From the NCBI GenBank assembly GCA_035327305.1, contig DAOLDL010000006.1:1-64000 (forward strand): 64,000 nucleotides of DNA. Reading direction: 5' to 3'. The translations under genes and the position numbers were made by a program. Shown in pieces: positions 60,068-64,000 of the stretch (the stretch's first letter is position 1; each line of letters opens with the position of its first letter). The notes beneath the pieces were generated by a model. The model worked only from the letters and a program-made list of their open reading frames with translations. It made no database searches and was not told where the DNA came from. This DNA comes from CALMUP01 sp035327305 (GTDB taxonomy: Bacteria; Verrucomicrobiota; Kiritimatiellia; CAIVKH01).

Positions 60068-60520
60068 TCACCACTCCGCATCGTGGCATTCGTTCATGAC
60101 TTTGTTTAACACCGCCATGATTTCCTCGCGTGAGTGTAACTTTCCCCGCCCAATGCCTTCGCATGATTTCGCTGTTTCATTCCACCGCTTTTCGGAACGC
60201 AAAACTTCCGGCCAGAACGGAAATGTCCGGCACTGGGTCGGTCGCACCTCGTAAATACCGCATAACTTTCCACGCAGAAAAATGCAGTCCCCGTTTTCCT
60301 TCTCCTTGATGCTGTGGCCTTTTTTAACCGGGTATGCGTATTCATTCAGAAAAGCTTCCCTGGTCAAACCAAGGTGAGCGGCGATTTCATCCGCTTCCCG
60401 GTCATTGACGAAAATCGTACCCGAATCACCGGTGCAACACATGCCGCAACCCGTACATTCAAACTGCAACCCTGCGTCAAAAAAATACGGACGGTCCGCG
60501 ACTTTTCCGGATTTGCTCAT
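60068..60520 (-). CDS. YkgJ-family cysteine cluster protein
   Basis: A 150-residue protein with the YkgJ zinc/iron-cluster pattern: FECTGCGMCCTGDSG (CxxCxxCC) near residue 22, then DCIFLRGKLCGIYEVRPTQC then RTFPFWPE, the CxxxxxRPxxCRxFPFWP signature. In the family these cysteines bind a metal or cluster; function unknown. The ATG at 60520 lies one base past the upstream stop, so it is coupled to the 411-residue unknown gene; upstream codons in the same frame have no family likeness. Confidence 0.9.
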   Translation of the reverse strand: MSKSGKVADRPYFFDAGLQFECTGCGMCCTGDSGTIFVNDREADEIAAHLGLTREAFLNEYAYPVKKGHSIKEKENGDCIFLRGKLCGIYEVRPTQCRTFPFWPEVLRSEKRWNETAKSCEGIGRGKLHSREEIMAVLNKVMNECHDAEW

Positions 60521-60521
60521 C

Positions 60522-61757
60522 TCATGTGTTCTCCGAGGTTTCTTTTTCGGGACTGCGGGCATGCAGATTTCTCCGGACCTCACCCCACTCTTCCTTTACC
60601 GCCGCACGCCAGCGCCCGGTGCGAACACGAAACTGAATGGAAGCGGCCTTCATCATGAAGCTGGTGACATGCCGGCCATCGGCATTGAAGGCGTGCACAC
60701 GCCCGCGATCTCCCACCACAACAAATGTTTTGGCTTTCTCGTCGTAATAACAATTTTCCGGCGATACTCCCCTGGCGTCTTCGAGGGCCTTGTGAACAGG
60801 CCGACGTTCCATACGTCGTTGTTCAACATGCCGGGTCCGCCGTTCACTCTGGCGGCCGCCTCGCTCCAGCGCTTCGGCAAGCCGGCGGGCAACGCCGGGA
60901 ATGCGTCCCATATATCGATTGGCGATATCCTGGTCGCCGTTGCGGCGGGCGTTTATTACCGTCGATTCTATATTCAAAAGCTCCTGCTCTGCGATCTGCA
61001 TGGCGCGAAACAACATGGCGCTTTTGTCTGCCGTCAACCATTCCAGCAACAAAGCGTCGTTCAATGCATGCCCCACCGGATTGAGTCGAAGCGTCAAATC
61101 CCCCTCCCGGGTTCGGCCCTCGACCACTTGAAGCGAAACCGCCATGCGCCCGCCACCGCGCAGAAAATAACCCGCCGTCACCTGCGCCAGCACCGAATAC
61201 GAAAGCGATGCTTTTCCGAACGCCGCCAACTGGCGACCCTTCAATTCCCGCCCAAATTGAAATTTTGCCACAATACGGGGCGGTTTAAGAAACAACTGGT
61301 CAACGCGATCGTCTTTGTCATCGATTAATTGCTGGGCAAACTCCTGCCACTCCGGACGCCCGGTCGCATCGTAGCCTCGAAACACATGAAGCGGAGATGG
61401 CGGTTCGGCATGCTCGCATGTGCTGACATCACATCGGAAACAATGCACACGCCCCATCACCATGGCATTGCGCATGGCTTGACGTTCGGCCAGTTGGGCC
61501 TGCAGTTGCTCCGGCAACGGAGGCTTGAAGTCCATTTTCCAGTTTTCGGATGGCGTTACACGTAACGACAACTTCAGATCCAACACGCCTTCCGGAGGCG
61601 CACCGTGAAAATGTTCGCCGTGAATATCTCGAATCGTGGTTCGAAGCACATCCAACGCCGCGCGCACACGGCGATCGGTGCGTGACAATGCGGCGTCACG
61701 CGAGGAATCGGTCCTTTCCGGCGACCGTTGGTTTACTTGTTCCGAAACATCCGTCAT
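60522..61757 (-). CDS. Unknown protein with short Cys/His knuckle
   Basis: A 411-residue protein that I do not recognise. Residues about 104-115 contain HCFRCDVSTCEHA, a Cys-x2-Cys-x4-Cys-x-His group that could bind zinc. The centre is mixed alpha/beta (PPRIVAKFQFGRELKGRQLA), followed by a strongly basic, arginine-rich helical stretch (residues 285-325: ARRLAEALERGGRQSERRTR) and a beta-rich C-terminal part (KAKTFVVVGDRGRVHAFNAD). The first ATG overlaps the helicase stop by four bases. Arginine richness and helicase coupling suggest nucleic-acid or ribosome work, but this is speculation. Confidence 0.75.
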   Translation of the reverse strand: MTDVSEQVNQRSPERTDSSRDAALSRTDRRVRAALDVLRTTIRDIHGEHFHGAPPEGVLDLKLSLRVTPSENWKMDFKPPLPEQLQAQLAERQAMRNAMVMGRVHCFRCDVSTCEHAEPPSPLHVFRGYDATGRPEWQEFAQQLIDDKDDRVDQLFLKPPRIVAKFQFGRELKGRQLAAFGKASLSYSVLAQVTAGYFLRGGGRMAVSLQVVEGRTREGDLTLRLNPVGHALNDALLLEWLTADKSAMLFRAMQIAEQELLNIESTVINARRNGDQDIANRYMGRIPGVARRLAEALERGGRQSERRTRHVEQRRMERRPVHKALEDARGVSPENCYYDEKAKTFVVVGDRGRVHAFNADGRHVTSFMMKAASIQFRVRTGRWRAAVKEEWGEVRRNLHARSPEKETSENT

Positions 61758-63187
61758 CGGCCTTTATTTTTGTTGCGCCAGGGCTTGAATCGACCCGGCG
61801 GACCGCGAAAACGCCCGGACTTTCGCACTTTGCCGCGCGGCTTCATTTTCAATCGTTGCAACTCGTCGGATTTGAGTCCGATCTGGTCCGGTCCGGTTTC
61901 ATTTTCCTGCTTCAACATCATGGAAAGAAAACGCGCGGCCAATTCTTCCGGCGCGTAATCCTCCTGAAAACGCGCCGTTACTTCCGAGGCTTCTGGGAGT
62001 ACATTCACGCGCGCCAGTTCCTCCCGCAATCGATTCAGGCGATTGATACGCAACGCGCGCCGGGACGGAATATTGCCCGCCTCGATGGTCGAACCGGTGT
62101 CATTTTGTATGTGCTCGATCTGGCGGTACTCGTGCGGTGTGACCAAAGTCAAGGCAATGCCTTTTCTTCCGGCCCGCCCGGTGCGTCCGATGCGGTGAAT
62201 GTAGCTCTTGCTGTCGAATGGAATGTGATAATTGAAGACATGTGAGACGTCGGCGACATCGAGGCCGCGCGCCGCGACATCGGTCGCGACCAGCAGATCG
62301 AAATCCCCCCGGCGAAAACCACTCATGACTTTGTTGCGGGTTGCCTGCTCCATGTCACCATGCAGGGCTTGCACAAGAAATCCTCGCGTACCGAGAAACA
62401 TGCAAAGCTCGTCGACCTCCATGCGGGTCCGGCAAAACAGAATGGCTTTTTCGGGATCCAGATCTTCGATCAAACGAACTGCCGCTTCCTTGCGTTCGTG
62501 TTCAGCCACCACGAAGTAACGTTGTTCGATGTCCTTGTTGGCGGAATCATTTGCCGCGTTGGTCTTGATGTGCGCGGGGTTCTGCAAAATGGTCTGGGCA
62601 AGTTTCCGGATCGGCTCCGGCATGGTTGCGGAAAACAACAGGGTCTGGCGCTCTTTGGGTATGAAGTCAAAAATCGCCTTCATGTCATCCAGGAATCCCA
62701 TGTCGAGCATTTCATCGGCTTCATCCAGCACGACAATCGAAGGTTGGAAATTTTTGATCTGCCCGGTCTTGAGAAGATCGAGAATGCGTCCGGGTGTGGC
62801 GGCCACGGCCTGACAGCCGCCGTTGACAAGCTTGAGTTGGCGCGTATACGATTGCCCTCCGGTGATCGCCACGGATCGAACGCCGGCATGATGGCCGAGG
62901 CGGTACATTTCATCGCTGACCTGGGCGGCCAACTCGCGGGTGGGTGTCACAACCAGAAGTTCGACACCGCGGTTGAATTTCATCTTGGCAAAGGCGGGCA
63001 GGCAGAACGCGGCGGTTTTACCGGTTCCGGTATGCGCCTGCCCGACCAAGTCGCGCCCTTCAAGGATCAATGGTATCACCTTGTCCTGAATCGGACTGGG
63101 TTGCCGGAAGCCTGCCTCGCGAATCGCGCGAATCAAGGTTTCATTAAAGCCAAATTTATCAAAAGTAAACGGGATATCTTCAGTCAT
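61754..63187 (-). CDS. DEAD-box ATP-dependent RNA helicase
   Basis: A 477-residue DEAD-box helicase with a basic C-terminal tail. Motifs in order: Q motif (GFRQPSPIQ), Walker A AHTGTGKTAAF, PTRELAAQ (Ia), TPGRIL (Ib), VLDEADEML (II), FSATMP (III), VATDVAARGLDVADV (V) and HRIGRTGRAG (VI). The C-terminal extension from about residue 390 is RGR/K-rich (RKSGRFRGPPGRFKPWRNKN), as in RhlE/CsdA-type helicases. It unwinds RNA in ribosome assembly or decay. The ATG at 63187 follows GGAACCCAAGA; an upstream TTG is rejected. It starts a three-gene operon with the unknown 411-residue protein and the YkgJ protein. Confidence 0.95.
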   Translation of the reverse strand: MTEDIPFTFDKFGFNETLIRAIREAGFRQPSPIQDKVIPLILEGRDLVGQAHTGTGKTAAFCLPAFAKMKFNRGVELLVVTPTRELAAQVSDEMYRLGHHAGVRSVAITGGQSYTRQLKLVNGGCQAVAATPGRILDLLKTGQIKNFQPSIVVLDEADEMLDMGFLDDMKAIFDFIPKERQTLLFSATMPEPIRKLAQTILQNPAHIKTNAANDSANKDIEQRYFVVAEHERKEAAVRLIEDLDPEKAILFCRTRMEVDELCMFLGTRGFLVQALHGDMEQATRNKVMSGFRRGDFDLLVATDVAARGLDVADVSHVFNYHIPFDSKSYIHRIGRTGRAGRKGIALTLVTPHEYRQIEHIQNDTGSTIEAGNIPSRRALRINRLNRLREELARVNVLPEASEVTARFQEDYAPEELAARFLSMMLKQENETGPDQIGLKSDELQRLKMKPRGKVRKSGRFRGPPGRFKPWRNKNKGR

Positions 63188-63415
63188 TCTTGGGTTCCAT
63201 AGGGTGTCATTTATCAATCAAGGCAACGTTGTATGCCACAATCAGGGCGTAATGGCGATAGCGGAATTCAGCCAACCATGGAGACGCGCACCTCCGCCAC
63301 GACTTAAGCTGTGAATAAAATCAAGGCCCGGCCCCGAAAACGACCGCAATCTTGATGGTTGAAGTTTGAAATGTCTTCCCCTACACTCCCGCGCCCTAAT
63401 CACACACAGGAATTC
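63188..63415. promoter_or_regulatory. Divergent intergenic region between helicase and typA
   Basis: A 228-bp spacer separating divergent genes; it must contain both promoters but no hexamer pair stands out. An AGGA ribosome site lies five bases before the typA ATG. No RNA gene seen. Confidence 0.45.
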
Positions 63416-64000
63416 ATGAGCAGTACACAATTTAGAAATATCGCCATTATCGCCCACGTCGACCACGGCAAAACCACGCTGGTCGATCAATTGCTTCGCG
63501 AAGGAGGCGCCTACCGCGCCAACGAGGCTGTGGAGGAACGCGCCATGGATTCGATGGATCTCGAGCGCGAAAAGGGAATTACCATCAAGGCCAAAAACGC
63601 CTCGGTTCACTGGAACGACTACACCATCAACATCGTCGACACACCGGGTCATGCGGATTTCGGCGGCGAGGTGGAACGTATCATGGGCATGGTGGACGGC
63701 GTATTGCTTCTGGTCGACGCGCTGGACGGTCCGCAAGCCCAAACCCGTTTCGTGCTCAAAAAAGCCCTGCACCACGGCCTCAAAGTCATCGTGGTCATCA
63801 ATAAAATCGACCGCGAAAATGCGGCGCCACACCGGGTGCATGATCAGGTTCTCGAACTTTTGCTGGACCTGCACGCCAGCGAGGAACAATTCAATGCGCC
63901 TTTTGTCTACGCCAGCGCCCGCGACGGCTTTGCCATGCACGACATGAAAGACGAACGCAAAAACATGACGCCGTTGTTCGAGGCCATCATCCAGCACATC
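63416..64000 (+). CDS. typA: Translational GTPase TypA/BipA (truncated by window end)
   Basis: The first 195 residues of a TypA/BipA GTPase, which acts on the ribosome under stress and in 50S subunit assembly. G1 P-loop AHVDHGKTTLVDQLL; the TypA/BipA-type switch REKGITIKAKNASV; G3 DTPGHADFGGEVERIMGMVD; G4 NKID; and the continuation GVLLLVDALDGPQAQTRFVL. The pattern FGGEVERIMGMVDGVLLLVDA is specific to TypA rather than EF-G. The start ATG at 63416 has AGGA five bases upstream. The frame is open to the window edge. Confidence 0.95.
   Translation, partial: MSSTQFRNIAIIAHVDHGKTTLVDQLLREGGAYRANEAVEERAMDSMDLEREKGITIKAKNASVHWNDYTINIVDTPGHADFGGEVERIMGMVDGVLLLVDALDGPQAQTRFVLKKALHHGLKVIVVINKIDRENAAPHRVHDQVLELLLDLHASEEQFNAPFVYASARDGFAMHDMKDERKNMTPLFEAIIQHI

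Noticed and set aside
1..64000. Mobile elements, prophage, CRISPR arrays, defence systems, tRNA and rRNA genes
   Set aside because: Looked for transposase or integrase motifs, direct repeats with spacers, and clover-leaf-like intergenic sequences; none found.

Overview
The window reads as a piece of a draft bacterial genome or metagenome scaffold (two runs of exactly 100 N, 17311-17410 and 20467-20566). The gene set suggests a Gram-negative member of the PVC group, probably near Verrucomicrobiota/Kiritimatiellota/Lentisphaerota: exosortase plus EpsI, a TIGR03790-type secreted protein, a PVC-style GFTLIEL pseudopilin, RNase HIII, a bacterial lipase-maturation-factor homologue and an outer-membrane exopolysaccharide export system. 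This placement is inference from gene content only. No rRNA, tRNA, CRISPR array, transposase or prophage gene was seen.

Layout. 1-16.5 kb (minus strand) is core and transport metabolism: a biotin/lipoate-ligase-like protein coupled to an LMF1-like membrane protein; NADP isocitrate dehydrogenase; a nine-gene Mrp-type cation/proton antiporter operon (mrpE-F-G-DUF4040-B-C-D-D-D) with nearly every junction overlapping; a secreted GSDH-type dehydrogenase; and a translationally coupled ppc-bicA pair (PEP carboxylase and a BicA-like bicarbonate transporter), divergent from a NhaR-like LysR regulator cut by the first gap.

17.4-57.8 kb is a large exopolysaccharide region. A minus-strand exosortase/EpsI pair diverges from a GbsR/MarR-like regulator, with a 38-bp dyad between them. 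A long plus-strand cluster (20.3-46.0 kb) follows: methyltransferases, glycosyltransferases, a Wzx-like flippase, a polymerase, a glycosyltransferase-CapK fusion, DUF362 proteins, WecB, a bi-domain oxidoreductase, a heparinase-like protein, SGNH hydrolases, a WecG/TagA glycosyltransferase, a second exosortase-EpsI protein with lost catalytic residues, and the initiating sugar transferase. A TIGR03790 protein, a pseudopilin, a small lipoprotein and TatA come next. The minus-strand export operon (57.7 to 49.8 kb) encodes a secreted protein of unknown function, an outer-membrane barrel, a Wzc-like kinase, a Wza-like lipoprotein, a ligase/polymerase-TPR protein and a TPR protein. Together these make a near-complete Wzx/Wzy-type assembly and export system tied to an exosortase.

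58-64 kb is housekeeping: rnhC with a fumarylacetoacetase-family gene, a DEAD-box helicase/unknown/YkgJ operon, and the start of typA running off the window.

The most unusual items are the exosortase-EpsI fusion lacking its catalytic Cys and His, the 38-bp dyad at the exosortase/regulator junction, the ppc-bicA coupling, the three-antiporter Mrp operon whose last subunit lacks the TM5 glutamate, and the glycosyltransferase-CapK fusion.
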